In this document: one piece after another, positions 7,048-18,950 of the stretch | Numbering within the stretch: position 1 is the first letter of the stretch | How the letters are laid out: each line of letters starts with the position of its first letter | DNA from: Stictocephala bisonia | Taxonomy: Eukaryota > Arthropoda > Insecta > Hemiptera > Membracidae | Assembly (NCBI GenBank): GCA_035578905.1 | Contig: JAQJVL010001121.1 | Location: 124,001 to 188,000 of the forward strand | Length of the DNA: 64,000 nt | Direction: 5' to 3' | Program-made: the position numbers and the translations under genes | The notes under the pieces: model-generated | What the model was told of the DNA's origin: nothing | Database searches by the model: none | The model's input: the letters and a program-made list of their open reading frames with translations, nothing else

Positions 7048-7561
7048 TAATGGAATGGTGAAAGGAAGCAGGGGTCTTAAATATAAAAACATTATTAAAC
7101 CTTTAATTAACGGTTTAGCACAAATAAGTGAGGAAAGTAGTGCAATGTATGTAAATAATCCAATAGACAGTACTTTTCGTCCTAGGAAACGTTCAAAAAC
7201 TCCAGATAGGTTACCTGTAAAATTAGGTAGGTATCAAGTGGATGAGATTGAAAACAATTCACATGATACAGATGAGGGTGGGGAGACGTATAGTTCAAAT
7301 GAGCAAGATTACTTTGATAGTAGTTCAGACGATGGAAATGAAATGGATGAAGTAAGGAGACAAGTATACAAGGATGTTTTAAAATTTTTACAGGTTAATT
7401 ACTCGAGCTGGGACGATCCTAATCAATTAGTAGACAGGTTGCGTTTGTTGATTGCCTCAAAAAAGGCGGGAAACACTGACCATGACAGTGAGATTATTAC
7501 AATATTAGAAGAACTTAAAGGAGCGCGGATTATTAAAGACTATAATAACTTCCAATTGTAG
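6986..7561 (+). CDS. DUF8207-like protein, C-terminal part (right arm)
   Basis: An open frame of 191 codons, nearly identical to the left-arm copy; I noticed R-to-L near the start and S-to-L in the DVLKFLQ segment. It contains KYKNIIKPL, an acidic Ser-rich middle, and WDDPNQLVDRLRLLIAS near the end. It overlaps the preceding N-terminal frame by about 60 bases. Whether the +1 break is decay or programmed frameshifting cannot be decided from one element. Confidence 0.65.
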   Translation: MEIWILTGKCCCKQKSYINPNNGMVKGSRGLKYKNIIKPLINGLAQISEESSAMYVNNPIDSTFRPRKRSKTPDRLPVKLGRYQVDEIENNSHDTDEGGETYSSNEQDYFDSSSDDGNEMDEVRRQVYKDVLKFLQVNYSSWDDPNQLVDRLRLLIASKKAGNTDHDSEIITILEELKGARIIKDYNNFQL

Positions 7562-7589
7562 AAAGAAGCATTTATAAACTTAAGTTTTA

Positions 7590-8060
7590 AAATTTAACGA
7601 CTCCTAATAAGGTTGTTAGCAGTCCGGGTCCTCGTTCGGTACGTGTATCTGGATGTGTGTAACACTCTATGGCTGGCTTAAACTCTGTAAGTCCAGGGTG
7701 TGAGTAAGGGATATTTTTAGTAACAAGAAAAATAAATAAAAAAATAAAAGCCCTTTGTAAGTTTGTGCGTCACATTTAAAGGCTTCTCCAAGTAAAGTGG
7801 CGGCTAGACTTACAGGGGATCCAAAAAAAAAAAAACAAACAAAATAAAACAAAAAAAAAACAAAAATAATACTGGGAGGTAGCAATTTTGTTATGAAGTG
7901 GCTATCACCGTAGCTTGCGATGGTTGGGGTAAGTTACATTAAAGGAAGTGGGATTATGCCTACTGGGGACACCCACTATAATAAAAAACGCGCCTTTGCA
8001 CAGAGTGCAATGACCCTATACCTCTTGGGTGGTGTGGAAACTTGGGTCAAGGTCAAGGTC
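7590..8060. other. Non-coding flank of the element
   Basis: No convincing gene. There are A-rich tracts near 7830-7870. The sequence differs from the AT-rich bulk by a few moderately GC-rich stretches. Confidence 0.5.
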
Positions 8061-8734
8061 CCATAGAGTATAGATTTACTATAGAGTATAAGAGAAAATA
8101 ATGCATTTTATATAGTATAACAAGGCTAATAGTGTATTTTATATAGTACAAAAAGGGAATTTGAGGGAAATTTTGGGAGGGAAAATTCCCACGGGGTACC
8201 GAGTCTGAGTATATGAAATATTACATTTGTTATAGTGTATATATGAAATAGTCCACAGAGTACAGCTGTTGGTAGTCCCCGCGCGTGCGCGTCAGACCAG
8301 CAGCCGACGCGTGCATCGTAGGCTAAGAGCGGTCGAGTCAGCCACATAGAGTATATGAAATATTACATTTGTTATAGTGTATATATGAAATACTGCATTT
8401 GTTATAGTATATATTGCCACGTAGTAGCAAGTCCCCGCGCCAGACCAGCAGACGACGCGTACGAAGGTAGCCGACGGTGGTAATTTATTATAGTGAAAGA
8501 CAGCCGTATTTTTGCATTTTATATAGTATAACAGAGTGTATTTTATATAGTATAACATGGTAAAAGCCGCCATCTTTTCGGTGAGGGAATTTTCCCACGG
8601 GGTACTGGGTGTGAGTTGGCGCGGGAGGGAAAAGACGCCATCTTGGATCCGGCTGGGGCCGCCACAATGGTTGAAGGAAAAGTACTTGTAGGAGTTCTTT
8701 TGTTAGTTGCTTAGTATGATTGATCCATGTTTTT

Positions 8735-8995
8735 AACCCAGGTTTTATTAACCCACGTTGATTTAACCCGGGCTTTAATAACCCACGTTGTGTTAACCCG
8801 GGTTTTATTAACCCACGTTAATTTAACCCGGGCTTTAATAACCCACGTTGTGTTAACCCGGGTTTTATTAACCCACGTTGATTTAACCCGGGCTTTAATA
8901 ACCCACGTTGTGTTAACCCGGGTTTTATTAACCCACGTTGATTTAACCCGGGCTTTAATAACCCACGTTGTGTTAACCCGGGTTAGCCCAACCCA
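8735..8995 (+). repeat. 60-bp minisatellite related to the element arms
   Basis: About four 60-bp dimers with TTAACCCGGG and ACCCACGTT cores match the arrays in both arms. They end in the same promoter-like module. Confidence 0.85.
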
Positions 8996-9006
8996 GACTG
9001 TAAATA
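8986..9006 (+). promoter_or_regulatory. Decayed promoter module
   Basis: GCCCAACCCAGAC is followed by TGTAAATA, so the TATA box is mutated relative to the arms. The following GAGTGCATTTTGG opens no gene. Confidence 0.45.
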
Positions 9007-9513
9007 GAGTGCATTTTGGCTAAGAGTACATTTTATATAGTATAACGAGAGAATTTGAGGGAAATTTGGGAGGGGAGGGTGGTAGCACTGTGTCCGGCCG
9101 CCTTCTTGGATCCAAGGCCGCCGTCTTGGACAAAAAAAAGTTCATTTTATATAGTATAGCTAAGCTAAGAGTGTATTTTATATAGTATAACATGGTAAAA
9201 GTTAGGTTAAGAGTGTATTTTATATAGTATGACGTGGTAAATGTTAGGTTAAGAGTGTATTTTATATAGTATAACAAGGGAATTTGGAGGGAAATGTGAG
9301 GTTAGAAAATTTGGCGGGAAACATGGGCGCCGCCATCTTGGATGACGTCACAAAAAAATTGACCAATCAGAGTATAGATTTACTATAGAGTATAAGAGAA
9401 AATAATGCATTTTATATAGTATAACAAGGCTAATAGTGTATTTTATATAGTACAAAAAGGGAATTTGAGGGAAATTTGGGAATTCTTGGGAGGGAAAATT
9501 CCCAACAGGTTGG

Positions 9514-10104
9514 CAGGAATGGGGGCAGCCATCTTGGATCCGGGGCCGCCATCTTGGATCCGGTCACGTGACCTTCCCCCACCCCCGACTCACCATTTGG
9601 CTAAAACTCACCATCGGGCGTTGGTAAAGGAATATAAGTCTACTACTGAGGTAGAAAACAGAACCGGTAACGTTGTACCGAGTTTTTCATGTTTTTATCA
9701 ATGCATCAGCTTTATGTATTTACCATTTAACTATTTATCCAATAACGATACAATTTTAATAGAGTCAAATACATTCTATTAAATATTTTACTCTTTCACA
9801 ATTTTATATTTATGACTAATACACTTGTTTTTGTTGTTTTTTTCCTATATGAAACATTATTTTATTCACAATAGTCGTTAAACTGCTTTCTTAGTTGTAA
9901 TACTCACGAAAGACATAGGCTATTATACACACGACATTACTATGGAAAAATGCAGTTACATACATAATAGTTTACATTTCTATTACAAAATGCGTAAGGA
10001 ACCGTACACGTCAAACACCGAATCAACATAGCTACCGAATTTCTCATGTAACTATTGGGAACTTTGTTCACAAACATAACATTTGGTAAATATTGAATAT
10101 TGTT
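9514..10104. other. AT-rich non-coding
   Basis: Two CCATCTTGGATCC motifs occur at the left edge (9530-9560). Beyond them I see nothing with coding character. Confidence 0.4.
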
Positions 10105-12440
10105 TTACTTTTTATATTGTATCTCGATTTGAATTCAAATGGACATCTTGTTGTTTTTAATAAGATTATAAATTCATTGCAACGACTGTCTTAGGAAAAA
10201 TAAATCTTCAGGCAACATGTATACGAAACAATTTAACACAAATAATTCTGCCCGTTGAATATTTATTTACTTACATAATGAGACCCATCCCCCACCAAAC
10301 TGGAAGTAGTGCCATACTGGGGGATGGCTCAAAACCAGAAAAGCGTTAGGATCACGGGCAGCAGTCGGAGGGTTAAATTGTAACTCGGCAGCTGAGCGGA
10401 AAAACTATTTAATACAGAAGAAACAAGTTATATTTTGGCAGAAGGCCACAATATCAATAACAAAACAAGAAACACAAAATAATCAAAGAAGTACATATTA
10501 TACACAAAATTAACAAGAGCTACAACTACCAAAAATGACATAAACAGACGTGCCTATCTATAGAATTACTAGAAACACAATATTTAAGAGAAATTTACAT
10601 TGAAAAATTTAGACAGTTGGAACAAAATAAATAACCGGCATGATTATATAATTATACAATAAATAAGCCTTCATCCCATGATTCCACCGAGGACAGGGAG
10701 TCAACCGGAATCCCTGGGCAGCTCGGAATTAAAGAAAGGTAAAAACGTTAATAAATAATCCCCTTTTGGTGAACAGTTTAAAAATTAAGCAATTAAAAAG
10801 AAAATACTGTATAGCATTATTAAAAACTTATTTAACAATACAATCAACAAAATAAATAAAACAAACCAACTCAACCACTAGGGCTAACTAGAAAATAAAA
10901 AATCCCATAGTTTAAACAGTATAAATAGAAAACCTTAAAGACATACAAAATATTTAGAAGTAACGTATATAAATTGTTCAAAAAAGATTTAACATCAGGG
11001 GCCTAAAAATAATAAAATTAAAAAGAATATAACAATAAAATAAACTTATTTAAGATTAATAACAATAACATTTTAAAAAGGGTAACAACTATTTCAAGAC
11101 TGTAAAACGTTGGCTTGCAGTGTTCAATAATAAAATTGTTCAGTTTATTTTCTTGTATGTGAGGCCTAGTAGTGAATTTCTTTCCTTTTTTCTTTTTTAA
11201 CTTGCTCACATACCCCCAGTTCAGCCGTCGGGAAAAAAATATTTCCCTGAGGACAGAGCAAAGGCTCCTCAAGTTGTAGCGAGAGCAAGCGGAGGCGCAC
11301 AATAGGCTCTATAACATGGTCCCCAGGCCAGGCTAGCACAGTAGAGATGGCAGAAGATCGGCCGGGCGGCAGGCTGAGGGTCAAACGTCCAAGTCAAGGA
11401 CCCTGTACTGAACACAGTACCACAATATAAGCACAGAAATAAGGCAGCCAAAAGAAAGAATAATAACACAAATAACAATCTAATAAATATAAAAGTGCAG
11501 ATATCTGCCAAATACATACGCCAAAAGGTTCTAACATAATTTTGGGCAAACAAGACCTATTTAAAAAAACAAGATTAACATAATACTGTAAAAAATATAA
11601 CAAGTTTTCTAATTTAATCTGAGCTTAACAAAAGGTTTATCAAATATATCAAAAGGTTACATACAAGAAACCAATCAAGATTGAAAGATTATCTAGGCTA
11701 GGGTCTTACATAGGCTGAAAAAGAAAACTTGCAAAATAATCAAGAAAACATAGCGTAGGCACTGGACTTGACAATAATCTTTAAAGCTCTAATAAAACAT
11801 AATTTATAATGCAATAAATGACAAAATACAAAATTGAGCAAATGGTCTCGAAACTGATTTACGAACAAACCCAAGCTAGAAAAGTAAATCAGCCTAGAAA
11901 ATATAAATAAAGTAACAAACAGAACAGGATATTACGATTCAGCAAACTTTTTCACCAAAAGGGTGATCAGGTATTTGAAATTAAACAAAATTGAACACTT
12001 ACTTTTATATACAATTAGCCAGACATAGCTGCTGGTAGGGGTAGCCACAAGGAGGAAACAAGTATAAGGACAGGACAACCAGACAGACCGAGAGCTGAAA
12101 TCACGGAAAGACCAGAGTTTGAGTCAACGGTCACGAAAGTAAACTATCAACAGCGCAAGAGCGATATCAAGCAGTCTGGCAAACCAAAACGAAGAGAAAC
12201 CAAACAAAAAATGTACCGGTCAAAAGACTCGATACAATAATCAAACTCGATTGCGCTTATTTTTTTTGTATCTCGGTTTGAATTCAAATGGACACCTTGT
12301 TGTTTTTAATATGTTTATAAATTCATCACAACGACTGTCTTAGAAAAAAAAACGAAAAAAAACAATCTTCAGGCAACATGTAGGGTATACGAAACAATTT
12401 AACACAAATAATTCTGAGCATTGAATGTTTATTTAATTAC
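10105..12440 (+). repeat. 2-kb segment between ~185-bp direct repeats
   Basis: 10105-10280 and about 12255-12435 share GAATTCAAATGGACA, CGACTGTCTTAG, CTTCAGGCAACATGTA and ACAATTTAACACAAATAAT. The repeats are diverged. The interior is AT-rich with only short low-complexity frames. It could be a miniature LTR-type element or an old segmental duplication; no primer-binding site is evident. Confidence 0.4.
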
Positions 12441-14577
12441 ATAATCAAACTCGACTGCGCTTATGTTAAGTACCATGCGGTATGATTGTTTGAACATATG
12501 GCATGATTTTTTGTAGGAATTATATAATAATATAATAAAAGAACCTATGCAAATTATTGTGGTGTTATACAGTATGTCATGTTGTTCTCTTAGATTTCGG
12601 AAAATCAGCTCATTTTGAATAGTTATATTGCGTGGTAAATTACAATTAAAATCTGTATGTTAAAGCCAGTTAAACTCGCATAAGAAATTGAACTAATAAT
12701 GCTAATTAATATAAAACTAATAATGCTTAACTAATTTTCATAATGTAGCCAACTATTATCGTTATTGATTGATAATAAACTGATTACTTAGTTGATCAGG
12801 ATTATGTCTGAAGAAAATAAAGAAAATGATATTTTTCCTGAATAGTAACGAATGTTCAGGTTATTTATAATTTAAAATACACCAATACACACAAAATAGA
12901 AAATATATTATACCTATTCCCTAAGCCGAAGCATCAAATACAAAACACAAACGGCTTCAATATTTCTGATACAGTCCGCTCAACAAGCCTTGAGGCCTTG
13001 GGGGGGGGGGGGGGGGGTACTTTTCCAGTCAGTACAAATTCACCCAGTACGGTCCTAATTCTTGCATTATCATCTTAATTCATTACGTAATATCATTCAA
13101 TGATAATAATATACCATTTAATAGTTTCAAAACTAACAAACGGCTGAAATCTCACAGTGAAGAGTGCTCGCGACTGGTAAAGTACCCCCCAGCTATGACG
13201 TCAAAGTGACGTATTCTTCCCCTAGGGGAGGTACTTTTCCAGTGGCTACTTTTCAGGCGCCCCCAACTTGGACAGTACACATTACTAGGTCAACCTTAGA
13301 CGATTAGTAAAGCATGTTTTTTTTTAATATTAAAATTCCTAATTTTGTAATTAAACAATTTGAAAATATACTTTTTACAAACATTTCACTATAGGCCTAA
13401 GGATCTCCTTACTTACTTACTATACCCTTACTTAGGGGGATTTTCTACAAGTTTTATATTTTAATATGTTTTTTTGCTTAACATGAATTCGGAAATTATT
13501 TTGGTCAACGATAATTTCTTCTGAATATATCGTGGAAAATCTACTTTCGCTTTGAATAATGAATAGCGACCATTTGCAAGATAAGGTAATTATATAGAAC
13601 AGGGCCCGATTTTTTTGGCTGAAATTTTTCTATGGGTACACACATTGTACGGTATCTTGTGCTGTACACGTAAGGCAAGGGTTTTATAATCAAACTTATT
13701 TTTAAGCAAGTTGTTGCCGAAAATGTGCCGGTTTCAAAATGTTATGTTTTGTAAGGATAAGGCTAAGTTTGGTATTGGTTAGGTTATGTTAGGTTTGGAT
13801 TTATAAGAAAGGTTGGTTAATTTTTTTATGTTAATTTTGTTTAGGTTAGGTTTTGAGAGGTTAGGCTAGTTTTTAGATTATTTTTTGATAAACTAACATA
13901 AAAAACCTAACTAAATAAATCTAACCGAACCAAACCTAACACAACCTAATCAAAATTAACAACTAAAACAAACCTAACATAGCGTAATCAAACTAAACCT
14001 AACAATTCCCAACTTAGACATATCCTATAAAAACATGACCTTACTGAAACCAGCACATTTCCAGGGCTAACATGCTAATAATGGTTGGATTACAAACATT
14101 TCGCACAAATTGATTACCTACGTAAAATATTTACAAATAAAATTATTTTTCCGGTTTTCCTCATTTTTGTAATACTTCCGTATTTTCTGCAAAAAAAATC
14201 AAAACGATCAACTTCTTATTTTCAGTATGTATCTACCATACATAAAAAACCATTTTCAGCAAAAAGATCAACGAGACCCCTGTTCTAATAAATACTTAAG
14301 AGACATCAAAGCAATGACTAACCACAAAATACAAGTTTGGTTATATTTCCACCGGAGGGACAGAAAAATGAGTTACAAATGACAGTTTTTAAAAAGTTGG
14401 ATTTTTAACATACTTGTTCAAAATAAATTTTGCAATTTTCGCAAACAACATCCCCTAGAAACATAAACTAATTTGTACGACTTTTTTATAGCAAATAATA
14501 GTTTCAGAACCTTCTATAAAGTGCAAAATTGCCACTGTGATATACTGTATAATACCTGTTTAGGTGAACTAAGAACT
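12441..14577. other. AT-rich intergenic with G-run and GGTTA-type motifs
   Basis: There is a run of 18 G at 13000-13017. Around 13767-14010, GGTTAGGTTA-like motifs are followed by their inverted CTAACC forms. No gene is seen. Confidence 0.45.
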
Positions 14578-14580
14578 CAA

Positions 14581-15077
14581 TGATGAACTTTGTGTATAGT
14601 GTGCTCCAGGGGACCACTGATCTACAAATAGCTATTGGCCTCGTTTTTCAATGATGAACTTTGTGTATAGTGTGCTCCAGGGGACCACTAATCTACAAAT
14701 AGCTATTGGCCTCGTTTTTCAATGATGAACTTTGTGTATAGTGTGCTCCAGGGGACCACTGATCTACAAATAGCTATTGGCCTCGTTTTTCAATGATGAA
14801 CTTTGTGTATAGTGTGCTCCAGGGGACCACTGATCTACAAATAGCTATTGGCCTCGTTTTTCAATGATGAACTTTGTGTATATTGTGCTCCAGGGGACCA
14901 CTGATCTACAAATAGCTATTAGCCTCGTTTTTCAATGATGAACTTTGTGTATAGTGTGCTCCAGGGGACCACTGATCTACAAATAGCTATTGGCCTCGTT
15001 TTTCAATGATGAACTTTGTGTATAGTGTGCTCCAGGGGACCACTGATCTACAAATAGCTATTGGCCTCGTTTTTCAT
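14581..15077 (+). repeat. 71-bp tandem array, 7 copies
   Basis: The unit begins TGATGAACTTTGTGTATAGT, with copies at 14581, 14652, 14723, 14794, 14865, 14936 and 15007. The copies are nearly identical. The period is not a multiple of three. Confidence 0.95.
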
Positions 15078-17440
15078 AGCCCTATTATTTTATAGATGCC
15101 ATTAAATATGTGTAATTTTCATTCTGCTACACTGAATTAATCTCTTAGTTCTGTTGATTAATCAGGGCGTGGTTTGGGCATTTTATTCTGTTGGCAATTA
15201 CCCTTTTAAATTGATGCATAACTTTTAAAGATATAATGTGACCTTACCATTAACAGTTCATTCATATTCATCGTTGTCTTTCATTCACTCGTTAGGCCTC
15301 AATATCTTAGGCTTATATCCTTGTGTCGTCTATGGCTTTTATAGATTTATGGAAAAAAAATTACAAAAATAATTTAGTTGTATTCGAACAACTCAACAAT
15401 TTTGCTCCACAATAAGTAAGGGTAATCAGTAAACTGTACATCTGCAACAATTCCTGATCTGATACGTAAGTTCAGAGATAATGTCTCAGGTACATACACA
15501 TACATACAGACATAAGTTCTCATGTATACATCTGGTTCTGGTTTACATATATGGCCGACTATTGTCTGCTATCATATTGCACCTCTTAAGACAATAACTC
15601 GATGACTTTTTCTCTTTTTGCTTGTCTCAGCATCTTAGATAAGTGACTTAGGAGATACTTTTTACGGACTTCTTTGCTCCCCTGTTACTTCACTAAGTGG
15701 CCTTTATGCAACAGCTCATTCCAAACCTGTCAGTAATCACGATACATTGGACATTGCAGCCCAAAACCCAAGTGATGGATGTTCAGTGCCGTCCCATGTC
15801 AGGTATGGTATAAAAAAAAGAAAAAACTAAACAAACAAACAAAAGTGCACCACCAAAAACCATCAGAGAACCTCATCAAGACAGCTTCACATCATAAGCA
15901 TATGATAACATACTTTTTCGTACCAAAAATATACGAAAATGGTTGAATCATGTTAGTAACTCGTAAAATTGATGGGAAGTTGTCATTTAAAAGAAATTCC
16001 TCCTGACAGCGTTACTGTCAGACGCTGTCTGAAATAGACGTTTTTAACCTATATGGGGGTTTCCTCAAATGCTTACAAAAACTCTATGTTTAGTTCAACC
16101 TTAGTAAAACGTTCTCATTGGTTCAAAAGGATTACTCTTTATAGCCTAAAAAGCCGTTCAACTCCAATACTTAAGAATACATTATTTGACGTAACATTTT
16201 TCTTCCTCCCAAATACATCCTTATCGCAAGCTAGGTAGTCAATTCGGGGTAAATAAAAGAATTTTGTGAGTCGTGGGTGTTCTGATGAAGTGGTGTGTTT
16301 TGGTGGCTGTGGTCTTTCAGTCAAGACGTGGATCCGCCCTGGAGGTGTAGCTGGAGGACAGCTGTCAGTGGCAGCAATAACTTACCATCATAGGTAGAGT
16401 GGGTGGTGTAAACCATGTGTTTATAGTAGAAAGAATATTTTCAGCTGTGTATTGTTCCAAAACCTTCATTAGAATGTAGTCGCAAAATATCTCGGTGATT
16501 CATTTCTGAACAAAATAAATTTCAGGAAATTCATATCAAGGACTTGTTTATTCATAGGAATTATAATTTCTTAACCCCACATCTGGTTATTTCAAGGCAC
16601 ATACCTGATTTGGAAGTTTGAACGTGAATTAAATTTTAAATATTAATTAAATATTAAATGAATGCATCGTATATTGAACTTATGTTTAAACTTACAAATC
16701 AGAACCATCGATCTTTGGTTAGCGATGGGTTGGACAAAAATGGCAAGGTACGTTAATAACAATTATTTATATAGCAATATTTGTGGCGAGTGTTGAAAAG
16801 AAAGAGATTATGAAACACTATAGTCCTCAGTGAGCAATTTATGCCTATATGTCCTATATCAATCTCAAAATTTATTTAAGGGGTTTTGCTTGATTAGTAA
16901 ACGGGGGTTTGGGTATCAGACAACGATTTCTACAATCCTTCGTCACAGAAAACCCTTAATTAGAAAAACAAATTTAAAAATCAATCCTTAAATTAGGAGC
17001 AACAAAATTGTTTTACCTAGCTGGTGAGTTGTCAAAGAATTTCCCTCATGTAAGGTAACACATGGTAAGGATACTGTTATCGAAATATATTTCAATCATG
17101 TCGTGAGCTGAAAAATATATTCAGTTCTAGTTTGATTATGAGGACATATTGTTAACTACATTTTGCATTGAAACAACATATATATGGTAACTTGAACATA
17201 AAATGGCCATAAGAAAATATCTCAAGAAGATATCCCTATGAAAACAAATATTTCTATGTCAAATCAATGTACACATATAAATTTATCTCTTACAAAGAGG
17301 TCCAATAAAATAAGAAAGAGGATGAAGTAAAAACACACAATTTTTAATTGTTCCTTAGAGAACGTTCAGCATTCGTAAATTTAATTTATCATTGAACAGT
17401 AAAATGAAATAATCTGAATGTTGTTGAGTTATTGCACGAC
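15078..17440. other. AT-rich non-coding
   Basis: Scattered short frames without recognisable homology. A GC-richer patch at about 16320-16390 is open in one frame between AG and GT; it is too short to call. Confidence 0.4.
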
Positions 17441-17454
17441 TAGTTGAACTGCTA

Positions 17455-17800
17455 CGGCGCGCCTACCCCCTTCACTGGCGTCGGTCTCAAGGAGGTACTC
17501 ACCATCGCATGCGGGTGCATTGTACGTTCACCCCCGCGGCTAGCCGACTCTTCACCCCCATTACAGCTTCCAACCACTGCTAAATCATAATGGGTGATCC
17601 AGAAATCAACCGGATGGAAATCATTTTTAATCCAATCACAAGCCCATGTTATTGTTTTCCGCTAAGTAATCTGTATTTGCGGGACCCAGCTGGTGCTGAG
17701 CACTTTGAAGTCAAAATGGCGAAAGTGGCGTCAACAATAGCGATGTCACAAGTCTCCATTACTCCCACAGCGAGGCCCTTAATGTGTTTTTGATCGTTAA
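17455..17800. other. GC-rich island with possible minus-strand donor site
   Basis: It stands out from the AT-rich surroundings, with a GCGCGCC motif at its left edge. On the minus strand an ATG at 17561 leads to ATG|GTGAGTACC, a strong splice-donor match, at 17502/17503. It may be a first exon or a regulatory island. Confidence 0.25.
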
Positions 17801-18946
17801 GGTTTTGGTTTGGTATATCAACTAAGTGATTTTGAAAGTTAGAGTCAATTCTGTAATGGATATATTGATTTCAAGTGTATTCGCTTTTGTTACTGTACAT
17901 TCCTTTAAGAGCATCGAAAACCTCACTAAAACATCAATCAAACATTGCAACACATAACTGATTTAGACGTTTAAATTGTTCCCTACTGCACCGTTTGTTT
18001 GTGTAATAGTACTAGGAAACTGAAAATTGGAATTTATGTCCAGAACGTAAATCAATAATTTCATTGTCAGTGAATATTCGAAGGTGATGTGTCTGTGACA
18101 GCAGGTTGTACACTCGTTCAAAGGACTTCTCTACGCACATCGTTGTACATTTTATTGCTTCTTAAATATAATTTATAAAAAAACGGAAAAAATAATTTAT
18201 TCGGCCAGTATTAGGCCTATTTATTTGTCCAATACTGGCCTAATATTGGAAATTAAATATGTGGCAATCTCAGCGGTACTTTATAATATAAGCAGTTATA
18301 TTAAAAAATTAGAAGATAAAAAAAAGATAATGTTAAAAACAACGAAACCTTAAAAAAATTCTGAAAAAAAACAAGAACCCTACCAATGTTTGATATTTAC
18401 ATCGTGCCGTGGAAAATTATATCGCTTCTTTGTTTGCCACCTTTCTCACTTACATGTGTTACATTTTGTGTGTGTCTCCTTTTGTCCGTTCTCTATGTTG
18501 GACTTTTGCCCGTTGAGTTGGCTCAGCCGGATTTTTATTCGGTGCTGTTAGCAGGGTTTTCGTGACGGCCTCTCACCTTTCGATTTGGCTGAGATTTACA
18601 ATGATTTCTTTTAGCTAGACTCTAAAATGTCTCTCCATTCCAGGATCCTGGAGGGAAGGCGGACCTTCACCTGAAATGCCTTTCCACCTTACGTCGCCTG
18701 GAAACGCAATGGGGATCTTCGGGCTGGGCCATCCACTTAGCCTTCTTTGTAGCCCAGAGCGAGATATGGGCCACCCACCCGCCCATACATATAGGGAGTT
18801 ACTTGCCCACCCACCTGCCCATACATATAGAGAGTTACTATGACATAATAATTATTATGACATCCTTGACACATATCATCAAATGTATGGCTCCTATTAG
18901 CACATAAGACTACAAAATTGAAAATCATAGTTTCATAAATTTGTTT
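17801..18946. other. Non-coding, no gene seen
   Basis: AT-rich. A GC-richer stretch lies at 18480-18800 without an open frame longer than about 60 codons. Confidence 0.4.
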
Positions 18947-18950
18947 TATA

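Larger units (their letters stand above)
6079..7589 (+). repeat. Right inverted arm of Polinton-like element
   Basis: This is the reverse complement of 1-2066 apart from the left arm's 558-bp duplication. The outermost match is GAAAGAAGCATTTATAAAC up to 7589. No sequence left of base 1 is available to test for a target-site duplication. Confidence 0.85.
8060..9513. repeat. Composite repeat block bounded by ~130-bp direct repeats
   Basis: 8066-8199 and 9370-9513 are nearly identical direct repeats (AGTATAGATTTACTATAGAG onward). Inside are about ten copies of TTTATATAGTATAAC, a roughly 140-bp tandem duplication (8207 and 8347), several CCATCTTGGATCC motifs and the 60-bp minisatellite. No long coding frame is credible. 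It could be a non-autonomous element or a terminal part of a related Polinton-like element. Confidence 0.6.

Noticed and set aside
10105..12440. Complete LTR retrotransposon
   Set aside because: There are no gag/pol frames, no identifiable primer-binding site or polypurine tract, and the repeats are diverged.
13767..14010. Telomeric sequence
   Set aside because: The GGTTAGGTTA motifs are short, interrupted and inverted within 250 bases. They are not a TTAGG array.
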